From Georhizobium profundi (GTDB lineage Bacteria > Pseudomonadota > Alphaproteobacteria > Rhizobiales > Rhizobiaceae): a stretch of 64,000 nucleotides of DNA. Made by a program: the position numbers and the translations under genes. The DNA lies in NCBI RefSeq assembly GCF_003952725.1, contig NZ_CP032509.1, forward strand, positions 3,930,001 to 3,994,000, written 5' to 3'. The notes under the pieces were generated by a model that saw nothing but the letters and a program-made list of their open reading frames with translations, was not told the origin of the DNA and ran no database searches. Positions 22,332 through 31,342 of the stretch are shown here, in pieces; position 1 is the first letter of the stretch, and each line of letters opens with the position of its first letter.

Positions 22332-22871
22332 TTAGCTGCCGGCGCCGCCGAGCACCGTTACCGCACGGCGGTTCTGGGACCAGCAAGAGATGTCGTCGCA
22401 GACCGCGACTGGGCGTTCCTTACCGTAGGAAATCGTTCGGATACGGTTTGCTGGCACGCCGCGCGAAGCGAGATAGTCGCGAGCGGCAGCGGCACGGCGG
22501 GCGCCGAGCGCAAGGTTGTACTCGCGCGTTCCGCGCTCGTCGGCGTGACCTTCGACCGTGATCGAATAGTTCGAATACTGTGCCAGCCACTGCGCCTGGC
22601 GATCGAGCGTCTGCCCGGCCTGCTGGGTGATGGAGGACGAGTCGGTCTCGAAGAAGATGCGGTCGCCGACATTGACCGTGAAGTCCTGGGTCGAGCCTGG
22701 CGATGCGACGCCGCCCACGCCACCGATGCCACCTGCACCACCGGGGCCGCCAAGGCCGAGGTCAGCAGAGCTGTTGGGCATATTGTTGCGGGATGCACAG
22801 CCGGAAAGGACCAGCATGGCGACGAGAGCGATTGCGCCGGGCGAGCGAGCGAACGATTCCAAACGGCGCAT
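22332..22871 (-). CDS. pal: Peptidoglycan-associated lipoprotein Pal
   Basis: 179 residues. Lipobox LVLSGCAS places the lipidated cysteine at ~25. A Gly-rich linker (GLGGPGGAGGIGGVGG) is followed by an OmpA-like peptidoglycan-binding domain at ~70-175 with VEGHADERGTREYNLALGAR, the diaminopimelate-binding core. Cys-Asp-Asp-Ile-Ser-Cys near the end could form a disulfide. Pal ties the outer membrane to the wall and, with TolB, to the Tol motor. A CtrA-like box lies ~76 bp upstream of its start. Confidence 0.97.
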   Translation of the reverse strand: MRRLESFARSPGAIALVAMLVLSGCASRNNMPNSSADLGLGGPGGAGGIGGVGGVASPGSTQDFTVNVGDRIFFETDSSSITQQAGQTLDRQAQWLAQYSNYSITVEGHADERGTREYNLALGARRAAAARDYLASRGVPANRIRTISYGKERPVAVCDDISCWSQNRRAVTVLGGAGS

Positions 22872-22946
22872 GGCCGATCTCCTTGAAGGTCTCCATGGTT
22901 TCCGAATTATGACCGGAAACCCTAAATGTGGTTACTATGGAGCTGG

Positions 22947-22961
22947 TTAACGGACCATTAC
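22947..22961 (-). promoter_or_regulatory. CtrA-like box upstream of pal
   Basis: TTAACGGACCATTAC on the + strand matches TTAA-N7-TTAA at 7 of 8 fixed bases. It lies 76 bp upstream of the pal ATG in the 186-bp tolB-pal gap. Candidate CtrA site; one mismatch makes it weaker than the omp boxes. Confidence 0.4.
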
Positions 22962-23056
22962 CGGCCCGGTGATTCGCTGTTTGCCGCCCCGGTTTTCAGC
23001 TAGGGGCTCAATGCGGCGGGAAGGCGGCAAAATCGTGCCGCCTTAGCCGTTTTGCC

Positions 23057-24391
23057 TCAGCCTTCGAGCAGCGGCGACCAGGCTGGATCCGAGCCGTAGT
23101 TCGGCGTCTGGACAGGCTGTTCGTTGTAGCCCGTCAGGTCGATCGAATAGAGCTGCGGACCACCGGAGCCCGCCGGCTGACGGAAGAACATGAGCACGCG
23201 GCCATTGGGGGCCCAGGTCGGACCTTCGTTATGGAAGCCTGATGTCAAGATGCGTTCGCCGGAGCCGTCTGGACGCATGACGCCGATCGAGAACCGGCCG
23301 CCCGACTGCTTGGTGAAGGCGATGAGATCACCGCGTGGCGACCAAACCGGCGTCGAATAGGATCCATCGCCGAACGAGATGCGCTGCTGGTTGGAGCCAT
23401 CGGCGTTCATTACGTAAAGCTGCTGGCGACCGCCGCGATCGGACTCGAACACGACGCGGTTGCCGTCCGGCGAATAGGAGGGCGAGGTGTCGATCGCGGT
23501 CGTCGAGGTCAGCCGTGTCGTCTGACGTGAGCGCAGGTCCATCGCATAGATGTTGGCGTTGCCGTCCTGCTGCAGGCTCATGATAACGCGCTGACCATCG
23601 GGCGAGAAGCGCGGCGAGAATGTCATGCCGGGGAAATTGCCGACGATCTCGCGCTGACCCGTTTCCAGTTGCAGCAGGTAGACGCGGGGCTGACCGCCCT
23701 CGAACGACATGTAGGTGATTTCCTGGCGGCTCGGCGAGAAGCGTGGCGTCAGCACAAGCTCGTTGCCCTGGGTTAGGAAGCGCACATTCGCCCCGTCCTG
23801 GTCCATGATGGCGAGGCGCTTCTGGCGGGAATCCTTCGGACCGCTTTCGGAGACGAAGACGACGCGGGTATCGAAATAGCCCTGCTCGCCGGTCAGACGC
23901 TCATAGATCGCATCGGCGATGATGTGCGCGACGCGACGCCAGTTTTCCGGCTGCGTGAAGAATTGCTCGCCCACCAGCTGCTGGCCGGCGACCGTATCCC
24001 ACAGACGAAACTCTGCTTTCAGGCGACCATCCGGCTCGCGCGATACCGCGCCCGTGACCATCGCGTCCGCGCCGATTACGCGCCAATCCTCAAAACGCGG
24101 CGTCGCGTTCGGATCGGTGATCTGCTGAATGAAAGCCGACGGGTTGACCGGGTTGAACAGGCCCGAACGGCGCAGATCGGCCGTGACGACGTCAGCCACC
24201 TGCTGGCCGAGGTCGTCGGTCGACTGGAAACGCGTCACCGCGATCGGCAGGGGCTCGATGTTGCCCTGATTGATGTCGATCTCGACCTGCGCCCTTGCAG
24301 GGACGATCACCGCAACGAGTACGGCGAGCGTATAGAGGAACGATCGGAGAAACGTTGCACCTTGCGGCAATGAGATGGTGTTCATGCGCAT
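23057..24391 (-). CDS. tolB: Tol-Pal translocation protein TolB
   Basis: 444 residues; ATG at 24391 or 24385 (the second has the better spacing from GAAAGG). A signal peptide (...[16 protein letters not shown]) is followed by an N-terminal alpha/beta domain and a six-bladed propeller whose blades show [16 protein letters not shown] and [10 protein letters not shown]. TolB is periplasmic, binds Pal, and is released by TolA. It sits 15 bp after tolA, in the conserved tolQ-tolR-tolA-tolB order. Confidence 0.97.
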   Translation of the reverse strand: MRMNTISLPQGATFLRSFLYTLAVLVAVIVPARAQVEIDINQGNIEPLPIAVTRFQSTDDLGQQVADVVTADLRRSGLFNPVNPSAFIQQITDPNATPRFEDWRVIGADAMVTGAVSREPDGRLKAEFRLWDTVAGQQLVGEQFFTQPENWRRVAHIIADAIYERLTGEQGYFDTRVVFVSESGPKDSRQKRLAIMDQDGANVRFLTQGNELVLTPRFSPSRQEITYMSFEGGQPRVYLLQLETGQREIVGNFPGMTFSPRFSPDGQRVIMSLQQDGNANIYAMDLRSRQTTRLTSTTAIDTSPSYSPDGNRVVFESDRGGRQQLYVMNADGSNQQRISFGDGSYSTPVWSPRGDLIAFTKQSGGRFSIGVMRPDGSGERILTSGFHNEGPTWAPNGRVLMFFRQPAGSGGPQLYSIDLTGYNEQPVQTPNYGSDPAWSPLLEG

Positions 24392-24406
24392 TCAGCCTTT
24401 CAAAGC

Positions 24407-25528
24407 TCAGAACATCTGGCTCGGATCGAAATTCACGACCACTTCGGACCAGGTCTCGTATTTTTCCGCCGGAAGCGAATAGGGCGCGCAGCGGAGCACG
24501 GCGCGCAGTGCGCTGCCGGACAGCGTGCGCTGCGCCATGTCGGATCCACCGCTTGCCGACACGCTCGGCTGCCCCTGAATAGTGCCGTCCGGCGCAAGCC
24601 GCATGCCCACCCGGATGCGGACATCGGTCGCGTCGGCCATGCCCGGCACGACGTTCCAGCAGCGCTGGATCTGGCCGCGCAAGGCATCGAGCTCGCTCTG
24701 CGACAGCGATTCGCCGCCGGTCGTCTGCTGGCCACCGAGGGCTGCCTGCTGATTTTCGGCCTGACGCTGGCCACCGCCGGATGGTGCCTGCTGGTTCAGC
24801 AGGGCAGCGATCTGGTCGGCGTCGAATTCGCTTTCGCGCTCGGTCGTTTCCTGCTGGGCCTGCTGCGGCTGCTGAGGCGGCGTTTCCTGAGGCCGCTCGG
24901 CGGGCTCGGGTTGTTGGGCGACCTGTGGCCGCGGCGGTTCGGGCCGCGACATGGGCGTCGGAATGTTTTCGGGCAGTGCCGCGACTTCAGGCTCGGCGGG
25001 GGCAGCAGCCTCCGGAGCTTCCGGCAGCGGCTCGGCTTCCGGGGCTTCGGCTTCGGCCGGCTCGGGCAGAGCGGCGATTTCAGGTTCGGGCTGCGGCTCT
25101 GGCGCTTCGGGTTCGGGCGGCGGCGGCGCTTCGGCGGGTTCTACAGGTTCCGGCTCGGGCTCGGTTTCCGGTACTGGCTCCGGCTGAGGCACAGGCTCCG
25201 GTGTCGGCGCAGGCGCTGCCGCCTCTTCGACCGTCTCGGGCCGGGCCTGCGGCGTCGGGGCGCTGTCGAGATCGACAGTGTTGTTGCCGACGTTCTGCGC
25301 GTCCGGCTCGGGTGCGTCCGTCTCGACCGGCTCAGGCGCAGAGGTTTCCGCGATTGGCGCGGTGCGCTCGCCCTGCTGGATCTGGGTCAGCTCGGAGATC
25401 GGCACGATGTCGACCGGCAACGTCTCCATGATGCCCGCGTCCAAGCGCTCGGGGCCGCTCAAGGACAAGAGGCCCCAGCTCAGCAACACTACGTGGACTG
25501 TCGTCGATGTCGCGAGAGACTTTTTCAT
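24407..25528 (-). CDS. tolA: Tol-Pal protein TolA
   Basis: 373 residues. One N-terminal membrane helix (~residues 9-25), then a Pro/Glu/Ala-rich spacer (for example EPVPQPEPVPETEPEPEPVE), and a C-terminal TonB-like domain with QIQRCWNVVPGMADATDVRIR. The spacer is Pro-Glu-rich rather than the long Lys/Ala helix of E. coli TolA, as in other Rhizobiales. TolA spans the periplasm and couples the TolQR motor to TolB-Pal. Gap to tolR is 10 bp. Confidence 0.95.
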   Translation of the reverse strand: MKKSLATSTTVHVVLLSWGLLSLSGPERLDAGIMETLPVDIVPISELTQIQQGERTAPIAETSAPEPVETDAPEPDAQNVGNNTVDLDSAPTPQARPETVEEAAAPAPTPEPVPQPEPVPETEPEPEPVEPAEAPPPPEPEAPEPQPEPEIAALPEPAEAEAPEAEPLPEAPEAAAPAEPEVAALPENIPTPMSRPEPPRPQVAQQPEPAERPQETPPQQPQQAQQETTERESEFDADQIAALLNQQAPSGGGQRQAENQQAALGGQQTTGGESLSQSELDALRGQIQRCWNVVPGMADATDVRIRVGMRLAPDGTIQGQPSVSASGGSDMAQRTLSGSALRAVLRCAPYSLPAEKYETWSEVVVNFDPSQMF

Positions 25529-25538
25529 CGCGGTCCGG

Positions 25539-25988
25539 TCAGTTGACCTGCTCCTGGAGCGAAACGAGGCCCATATTGGTGAAGCCGGCGGCGGAAATGC
25601 GGCCCATGACCTGGATCACGGCGCCGTAATCGGCGCTCTGATCGCCGCGCACGTAGATGCGCTCTTCATAGCCAGTCTCGGCGATCGCCTCGAGGCGCGG
25701 CACGATCTCGTCCATCGTCACTTCGGTTTCCTGGATGAAAACCTGGCCCTCGGCGTTGATGGAAACCGTGATCGGCTGGCTTTCGCTGTTCAGCGCGTTG
25801 GCGCGGCTCTCCGGAAGATCGATCGGGACTCCAACCGTAAGCATCGGCGCGGCCACCATGAAGATGATCAGCAGCACAAGCATGACGTCGACGAACGGCG
25901 TCACGTTGATTTCGCTCATCGGGGCACGCTTGCCGCCGCGCCTTCTGCGCGAACCACCACCACCGGAATTTCCGACCGACATGCCCAT
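25539..25988 (-). CDS. tolR: Tol-Pal proton-channel subunit TolR
   Basis: 149 residues from ATG 25988 (AAGGA nine bases upstream). Features: a Gly/Arg-rich N-terminus, then [20 protein letters not shown], which carries the conserved membrane Asp for proton flow, then a periplasmic domain with [24 protein letters not shown] strands near the end. ExbD/TolR family. It sits 25 bp after tolQ. Confidence 0.97.
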   Translation of the reverse strand: MGMSVGNSGGGGSRRRRGGKRAPMSEINVTPFVDVMLVLLIIFMVAAPMLTVGVPIDLPESRANALNSESQPITVSINAEGQVFIQETEVTMDEIVPRLEAIAETGYEERIYVRGDQSADYGAVIQVMGRISAAGFTNMGLVSLQEQVN

Positions 25989-26013
25989 GGATCGAGGTCC
26001 TTAATCCAATGCC

Positions 26014-26730
26014 CTATTCGGCCGCCTGGCGCGGCTGAAGCTTCTCGTCAATCTGACGCGAAAGAATGGCGGAAAACTCGTCGGCAAAGGCTTCCATGCG
26101 CCCGGTGATCTTGTTGGCGTCGCCGCTGAGCTTGTTGTAGCCGATGACGGCGGGAATAGCGGCGAGAAGGCCGATGGCCGTTGCGAGAAGCGCTTCCGCG
26201 ATACCGGGCGCGACGACCGCGAGATTGGTGGACTGCGAACCGGCAATGGCCTGAAACGATGTCATGATGCCGACGACGGTACCGAACAGGCCGATGAAAG
26301 GTGCTGCCGAACCGATGGTCGCAAGCGAGCCCAGACGCGACTCAAGCTCTTCCGATTCGCGGGCGAGCGTCACGTCCATGGCCTTTTCGATGCGCTGCTG
26401 CAGACCGATCGGCGTACGGGCGCCGCGCTCGAAAGACTTCTTCCATTCGCGCATGGCGGCCACGAAGATCGCGCCCATGCCGGTGGTTTTCTGCTCGGAC
26501 AAGGTGCGATAGAGCTCTTCGAGAGACTGGCCGGACCAGAAGATTTCTTCGAAATTATCGAGGCGCCGGCGAACGCGGCCATAGCTCATGGTCTTGTCGA
26601 CGATGATGGCCCAGGTCCAGATGGAGGCTGCCACCAGCCCCACCATCACAAGCTTGACGACCAAGCCTGCTTCCATGAACAGCGACCATAGCGTCACGTC
26701 GCTCGTTGCCGCCAAACCCACCTGTTCCAT
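26014..26730 (-). CDS. tolQ: Tol-Pal proton-channel subunit TolQ
   Basis: 238 residues from ATG 26730 (a TTG directly before it is possible). Three membrane helices (~18-38, 132-158 and 168-193) with the family segments GLFGTVVGIMTSFQAIAGSQ and LLATAIGLLAAIPAVIGYN. TolQ forms the stator with TolR and drives TolA. It is the first gene of the tolQ-R-A-B run. Its upstream region is shared with divergent trkH and carries two CtrA-like boxes. Confidence 0.97.
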   Translation of the reverse strand: MEQVGLAATSDVTLWSLFMEAGLVVKLVMVGLVAASIWTWAIIVDKTMSYGRVRRRLDNFEEIFWSGQSLEELYRTLSEQKTTGMGAIFVAAMREWKKSFERGARTPIGLQQRIEKAMDVTLARESEELESRLGSLATIGSAAPFIGLFGTVVGIMTSFQAIAGSQSTNLAVVAPGIAEALLATAIGLLAAIPAVIGYNKLSGDANKITGRMEAFADEFSAILSRQIDEKLQPRQAAE

Positions 26731-26945
26731 CAATACCGCCCTCGAATTGACCTAGCCCGCAAGCGATGTTCACGAACGATACGCTTGTACGGGCGGCGCC
26801 GACTTCAACATTTCATGCTCGAAAGAAGACCCGGCTTTATCACAAGGTCTTTCCGAAGAGCCCCGTGCGCCTGAACCTGCCTTCTTGCCAGTAAATTTGG
26901 TCAAAGGAAGGCGTTACGCGCATGGTTTCATCCATTCGTGCGCCA

Positions 26946-26977
26946 TTAAGCATTCGTTATGGTTAAGCCTTCGTTAG
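26946..26977. promoter_or_regulatory. Two tandem CtrA-like boxes between tolQ and trkH
   Basis: TTAAGCATTCGTTAT (26946-26960) and TTAAGCCTTCGTTAG (26963-26977) are near-identical direct repeats 17 bp apart. Each matches TTAA-N7-TTAA at 7 of 8 bases. They lie in the 343-bp gap between divergent tolQ and trkH, ~97 bp before the trkH start and ~215 bp before the tolQ start. The rest of this gap shows no gene or clear structure. Confidence 0.5.
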
Positions 26978-27073
26978 CGCCGGAAACGTCCAGCGGATAT
27001 CTTTGTGCGGCGCATTCCCGAGGGCGCCGCACTGGTATAAAACCAAGGCGCATCGACATCCGGTTCATAAGCC

Positions 27074-28528
27074 TTGAACAACTCCCCCCTCGCGGCGACT
27101 GCCAATGTTGCAGGCTATTTCTGCCTGTATCTCGCGGTCTTCATGCTCCTGCCCATGCTGGCCGATCTGGTGGCCGGTAACGAGGACTGGCAGGTCTTTG
27201 GCATATCGGCCGTTCTGGTCGGTGGTCTTTCGCTCACCGTCATAGCCATGACACAGGGTGCAACGGTGCGGTTTTCCCCGCGCTTCGGATTCATGCTGCT
27301 CAACGCGCTCTGGCTTTCGACGTCGCTCGTGGCCGCAGTGCCGCTTTATTTCTCGTCGCTCGACATGACCTTCGGTGAAGCGTTCTTCGAGTCGGTCTCG
27401 GGCCTCACGACGACCGGTGCGACGGTGATCGTCGGCCTTGATAATCTTCCGCCCGGCATCTTGTTATGGCGCTCGATCACCCATTTCGTCGGCGGCATCG
27501 GCGTCGTGGCCATGGGCCTTCTGCTGCTGCCGTTCCTCAATGTCGGCGGGATGCAGATCTTCAAACTGGAATCTTCGGGCGCAACCGACAGCCCGTTTCC
27601 GCGCGTCAGGCAGTTTTCGATCGCCCTAATCGGTTTCTACGTCTCGATCACGCTCGCCTGCGCGCTTGCCTATAACGCAACCGGCATGTCGAGCTTCGAT
27701 TCGCTCAATCACGCCATGGCGACCGTTTCGACCGGCGGCTTTGCCACCACGGACGCCTCGTTTCGGAATTACAGTGAAGGCGCCCTCATCGTCGGTACCG
27801 TCTTCATGCTGATCGGCGCGATGCCCTTTGCTGCCTTCATCCGGGCGATCGTGCTCCAAAGCCCCAGGCAAGCTTTTGACCCGCAGATGCCAGTGCTGCT
27901 CGGCATCATCGCGCTCGCAACCGCGACAATCACGATTCTCGCTCTCGAGCATGTGGATGGACCACGCTGGGCAACCGTCATCCATGCTGCGTTCAACGTC
28001 GTGTCGATCATCACGACAACTGGCTTCGTCTCCGCCGATTACGATCTGTGGGGGCCGCTCGCGATCATGCTAATCTTCTTGCTCACATTTCTCGGCGGCT
28101 GTTCCGGCTCTACGTCCGGCGGCATCAAGACCTATCGACTGATGGTGCTTTTCGATGCGCTCCGCGTAAACCTGGCGCAGATGATCCGCCCGAACGCGGT
28201 CCGACCCGTGCGCTTCGGTCGCCAACCCGTCACGCCGCGCGTGGTGCAGTCGGTTGCCGTCTTTGTCGGCGTCTATTTCGCGATTTTTGTCGCGGTCAGC
28301 GTCGCGCTCGCCGCGACGGGCCTCGACTTCACCACCGCCGTTACCGGTGCCATCACGGCCCTGTCCAATGTCGGACCGGGGTTTGGCTCCATCATCGGGC
28401 CCGCTGGTACCTTTGAACCGCTGTCCGAGGCGGCGAAGTGGATCCTGTCGGTCGCCATGCTGCTCGGGCGTCTGGAAATTCTTGCCGTGTTGATTCTGTT
28501 CAGTTCGTCGTTCTGGAAGAATTTCTGA
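27074..28528 (+). CDS. trkH: Potassium uptake protein, TrkH family
   Basis: 484 residues. The start appears to be TTG at 27074, because an in-frame stop lies two codons before it and the first helix follows at once. Four membrane-pore-membrane units are recognisable, with filter-like segments SGLTTTGATV (~115), ATVSTGGFAT (~215), SIITTTGFVS (~313) and LSNVGPGFGS (~430). TrkH forms the K+-conducting subunit, normally with a cytoplasmic TrkA; no trkA gene is near. It lies between ybgC and tolQ, read divergently from tolQ. Confidence 0.93.
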   Translation: MNNSPLAATANVAGYFCLYLAVFMLLPMLADLVAGNEDWQVFGISAVLVGGLSLTVIAMTQGATVRFSPRFGFMLLNALWLSTSLVAAVPLYFSSLDMTFGEAFFESVSGLTTTGATVIVGLDNLPPGILLWRSITHFVGGIGVVAMGLLLLPFLNVGGMQIFKLESSGATDSPFPRVRQFSIALIGFYVSITLACALAYNATGMSSFDSLNHAMATVSTGGFATTDASFRNYSEGALIVGTVFMLIGAMPFAAFIRAIVLQSPRQAFDPQMPVLLGIIALATATITILALEHVDGPRWATVIHAAFNVVSIITTTGFVSADYDLWGPLAIMLIFLLTFLGGCSGSTSGGIKTYRLMVLFDALRVNLAQMIRPNAVRPVRFGRQPVTPRVVQSVAVFVGVYFAIFVAVSVALAATGLDFTTAVTGAITALSNVGPGFGSIIGPAGTFEPLSEAAKWILSVAMLLGRLEILAVLILFSSSFWKNF

Positions 28529-28544
28529 GACATTTCAGAAGACG

Positions 28545-28994
28545 TCAGCGCGGAGCGAAAGCCTTTGCGACATCGACAGGCAGTCGACGAGGCCTGCCCT
28601 GCCCGTCGATGACAGCCACATCGACTGTTGCTTCAATCAGCACGGTGCCGCCGCGATTGATCGTCTGGGACAGCGTCAGCCGCGCACCACGCGCCTCGTT
28701 GGTTTTTGTATCGATAGTCAGCACATCGTCCATGCGGGCCGGCTTCTTAAAATCGATCTCCATGCGGCGAACGACGAAGGTGAGGCGCTCGGCTTCCGAC
28801 ATGGCGCGCTGGGCAATGCCCAGGAGGCGCAGATAGTCCGTGCGTCCGCGCTCCATGAAATGGAGGTAGCGCGCATGGTAGACGACGCCGGAAAAATCAG
28901 TGTCTTCGTAATAGACGCGCTGAAGAAGCCGGTGCCCGAACGGGGTCAACTCCCCGGCCAAAACCATCGGCAGTCTCGTGTCATGCGCATCCAT
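28545..28994 (-). CDS. ybgC: Tol-Pal-associated acyl-CoA thioesterase YbgC
   Basis: 149 residues from ATG 28994. A single hot-dog fold: RVYYEDTDFSGVVYHARYLH contains the 4-hydroxybenzoyl-CoA-thioesterase-type active-site Asp and the following conserved residues, then MERGRTDYLRLLGI. It hydrolyses acyl-CoA or acyl-ACP and may influence phospholipid metabolism. In most Proteobacteria ybgC directly precedes tolQ; here trkH intervenes on the other strand, so it is not co-transcribed with tolQ. Confidence 0.94.
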   Translation of the reverse strand: MDAHDTRLPMVLAGELTPFGHRLLQRVYYEDTDFSGVVYHARYLHFMERGRTDYLRLLGIAQRAMSEAERLTFVVRRMEIDFKKPARMDDVLTIDTKTNEARGARLTLSQTINRGGTVLIEATVDVAVIDGQGRPRRLPVDVAKAFAPR

Positions 28995-29047
28995 TCGGCA
29001 AAATCCTCGTCTGTCCAGTGGAGACTTGTGGAGCAACGCGCTCAGCC

Positions 29048-29075
29048 TTACAAGCACGGCCACCTCCGTTATAGT
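29048..29075 (+). promoter_or_regulatory. Putative sigma-70-type promoter of sqdB
   Basis: TTACAA (29048-29053), a 16-base spacer, and TATAGT (29070-29075), in the 139-bp gap between divergent ybgC and sqdB. The predicted transcription start is ~50 bp before the sqdB ATG at 29134. Confidence 0.4.
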
Positions 29076-29133
29076 GCTGACACAGAGCTGGCCTAACGGA
29101 CGACGCATTACAGCGATTACGGAGTTTCCTCGC

Positions 29134-30354
29134 ATGAAGATTGCGGTACTTGGCGGCGATGGCTTCGTCGGCTGGCCCACTTGCCTTCACCTCTCGGCAC
29201 AGGGCCATGAGGTTCACATCGTCGACAATCTCTCGCGTCGCTGGATCGACACGGAACTGGGCGTCCAGTCGCTGACGCCGATGGATTCGATCCAGGAGCG
29301 CACCCGCATCTGGCATCAGGAAACCGGTCATCGCATCCGTTTCCACCTGATCGACATCGCGCGCGATTATGATGTCTTCAAGCACTGGCTGATCGAACAT
29401 CGCCCCGATGCCGTGATCCATTTCGCCGAACAGCGCGCTGCGCCCTATTCGATGAAGTCGGACCGGCACAAGAACTACACGGTCAACAACAACGTCAACG
29501 CCACGCACAACCTCCTGAACGCGCTGGTCGAGACCGACATCGACGCCCACCTCGTCCATCTCGGCACGATGGGCGTTTATGGCTATTCGACCATCGGCGC
29601 GGCGATCCCGGAAGGTTACCTGCCAGTCGGCATCGAAACGCTGTCCGGGGAAACGGTCAGCCAGGACATTCTCTATCCGGCCAATCCCGGCTCGATCTAC
29701 CACATGACGAAGTGCCTGGATCAGCTGCTGTTCCAGTTCTACGCCAAGAATGACGGTCTGCGGATCACCGACCTTCACCAGGGCATCGTCTGGGGCACGC
29801 ACACGGACCAGACGCGCCGCCACGCGCAGTTGATCAACCGGTTCGACTATGACGGCGACTACGGCACGGTGTTGAACCGCTTCCTCATCCAGGCGGCGAT
29901 CGGCTATCCGCTGACGGTCCATGGCACCGGCGGCCAGACGCGCGCCTTCATCCACATCCAGGATTCGGTGCGCTGCATCGAAATCGCGCTGAAGAACGGC
30001 CCGTCGCGCGGCGACAAGGTCAAGATCTTCAACCAGATGACGGAAACGCACCGGGTGCGGGATCTCGCCGAGATGATCGCCAAGATGACGGGCTCCGAGA
30101 TTGCCTACCTGCCCAATCCACGCAAGGAAGCGCCGGAGAACGAACTGATCGTCAAGAACGAGCAGTTCCTCGCACTCGGCCTCAACCCGACCACGCTGGC
30201 CGAGGGGCTGCTTTCGGAAGTCGTCGACGTGGCGAAGAAATTCGCCTACCGCGTCGACCGCAGCCGCGTGCCGGCCGTCTCCGCCTGGACAAAGGACATC
30301 GCCCCGACGCTCAACCGCGACCCGGAAGGCAAGAAGCTGAAGAGCGTTTCCTAG
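29134..30354 (+). CDS. sqdB: UDP-sulfoquinovose synthase
   Basis: 406 residues from the ATG at 29134. SqdB makes UDP-sulfoquinovose from UDP-glucose and sulfite, the head-group donor for the sulfolipid SQDG. An extended SDR fold: MKIAVLGGDGFVGWPTCLHL (NAD-binding Gly motif at 7-12), the SqdB-typical PDAVIHFAEQRAAPYSMKSD (~90-109), YHMTKCLDQLLFQFYAKN with the catalytic Tyr/Lys, LHQGIVWG, and NRFLIQAAIGYPLTVHGTGG. The next two genes match sqdD and sqdC of the rhizobial sqdBDC operon, which fixes the assignment. Confidence 0.95.
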   Translation: MKIAVLGGDGFVGWPTCLHLSAQGHEVHIVDNLSRRWIDTELGVQSLTPMDSIQERTRIWHQETGHRIRFHLIDIARDYDVFKHWLIEHRPDAVIHFAEQRAAPYSMKSDRHKNYTVNNNVNATHNLLNALVETDIDAHLVHLGTMGVYGYSTIGAAIPEGYLPVGIETLSGETVSQDILYPANPGSIYHMTKCLDQLLFQFYAKNDGLRITDLHQGIVWGTHTDQTRRHAQLINRFDYDGDYGTVLNRFLIQAAIGYPLTVHGTGGQTRAFIHIQDSVRCIEIALKNGPSRGDKVKIFNQMTETHRVRDLAEMIAKMTGSEIAYLPNPRKEAPENELIVKNEQFLALGLNPTTLAEGLLSEVVDVAKKFAYRVDRSRVPAVSAWTKDIAPTLNRDPEGKKLKSVS

Positions 30355-30397
30355 AGCAGAAAGCGCTGTCGCGAGTGGCGTCGCCCGCCCCAAGACG

Positions 30398-30475
30398 TCA
30401 GGGTCGGGCTTGTCCCGACCCTCTACGATGGCGCCGGTTCAGCAGACCCTCGGGACAAGCCCTAGGGTGACGGCT
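30398..30475. repeat. Intergenic palindromic repeat (rhizobial RIME/REP-like)
   Basis: GGTCGGG-CTTGT-CCCGACC (30402-30420) is a small palindrome. TCGGGACAAGCCC (30450-30462) is the reverse complement of the GGGCTTGTCCCGA inside it, so the block can fold in two ways. It is followed by CTAGGGTGACGG. The sequence has the look of the dispersed intergenic palindromes common in rhizobial genomes. It lies between sqdB and sqdD. Confidence 0.55.
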
Positions 30476-30519
30476 GTTAAGTATCGGTCGCAGCAGTAAG
30501 CCGTGTCACGAGAGAGCTG

Positions 30520-31341
30520 ATGCCCCTTCCCTCCCCCTACGCCTACGTCACCCTGGTCACCAATCGGGACTATGCGATGGGGGCTACGGCGCTCGTTCGG
30601 TCGCTGAAGCTAACCGGCACGGCCGCCGACCTGGTGGTCATGCATACGGGTGGTGTCGATCCGCAGGCGCTCGAGCCGCTCGTCGAGCTTGGTGCGAAGC
30701 TCTATCCGGCCGAGCTGCTCGATTGTTCGGATGCGTTCAACGAACGACATAGCCGAGCCCGAATCCATGCGGATGCGCCCTTCACCAAGGGGCGCAAACC
30801 GGCCTTTCATTCGCCGCTCGACAATTTCTGCAAGCTGCGGCTCTGGCAGATGACACAGTATGAACGCGTCGTCTTCATCGACGCCGACGCGGTCGTCCTC
30901 CGCAACATCGACAAGCTCTTCGCCTATCCGGAATTTTCCGCCGCGCCGAATGTCTATGAGAGCGTGGCTGACTTTCACCGGCTGAACTCCGGGGTGTTCG
31001 TGGCAAAACCTTCGGAGGCGACGTTCGATGCGATGCTGGCGCGGTTGGATGAGCCGGACGCGCACTGGCCGCGCACGGATCAGACCTTCCTGCAAACCTT
31101 CTTTCCCGACTGGCACGGCCTGCCGGTCACGATGAACATGCTGCAATATGTGTGGTTCAGCATGCCGGCGCTCTGGCACTGGGGTTCGGTCAACGTGATC
31201 CACTACCAGTATGAAAAGCCCTGGGAGACCGACCATCCGAAGGCGGATCGGTTGCGCCCGCTGATCGACCTCTGGCAGGCTTACTATACCGGCGAAAAAA
31301 TTCCGGATATTGCGTCGCTCCCCAATCCCGCGGACGCCTGA
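30520..31341 (+). CDS. sqdD: Sulfolipid-operon glycosyltransferase (GT8, glycogenin-like)
   Basis: 273 residues. GT8 features: YAYVTLVTNRDYAMGATALV at the start, the metal-binding DxD in VVFIDADAVVLRN (~residue 125), and NSGVFVAKPS (~165). In Rhodobacter and Sinorhizobium, sqdD follows sqdB and its loss causes UDP-sulfoquinovose to build up, so it is thought to transfer sulfoquinovose. The stop and the next ATG are one base apart, so translation with sqdC is probably coupled. Assignment rests on fold plus operon position. Confidence 0.85.
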   Translation: MPLPSPYAYVTLVTNRDYAMGATALVRSLKLTGTAADLVVMHTGGVDPQALEPLVELGAKLYPAELLDCSDAFNERHSRARIHADAPFTKGRKPAFHSPLDNFCKLRLWQMTQYERVVFIDADAVVLRNIDKLFAYPEFSAAPNVYESVADFHRLNSGVFVAKPSEATFDAMLARLDEPDAHWPRTDQTFLQTFFPDWHGLPVTMNMLQYVWFSMPALWHWGSVNVIHYQYEKPWETDHPKADRLRPLIDLWQAYYTGEKIPDIASLPNPADA

Positions 31342-31342
31342 C

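Noticed and set aside
30402..30420. Palindrome as a terminator of sqdB
   Set aside because: No T-run follows, and the same bases recur inverted 30 bp on, which fits a dispersed repeat better.
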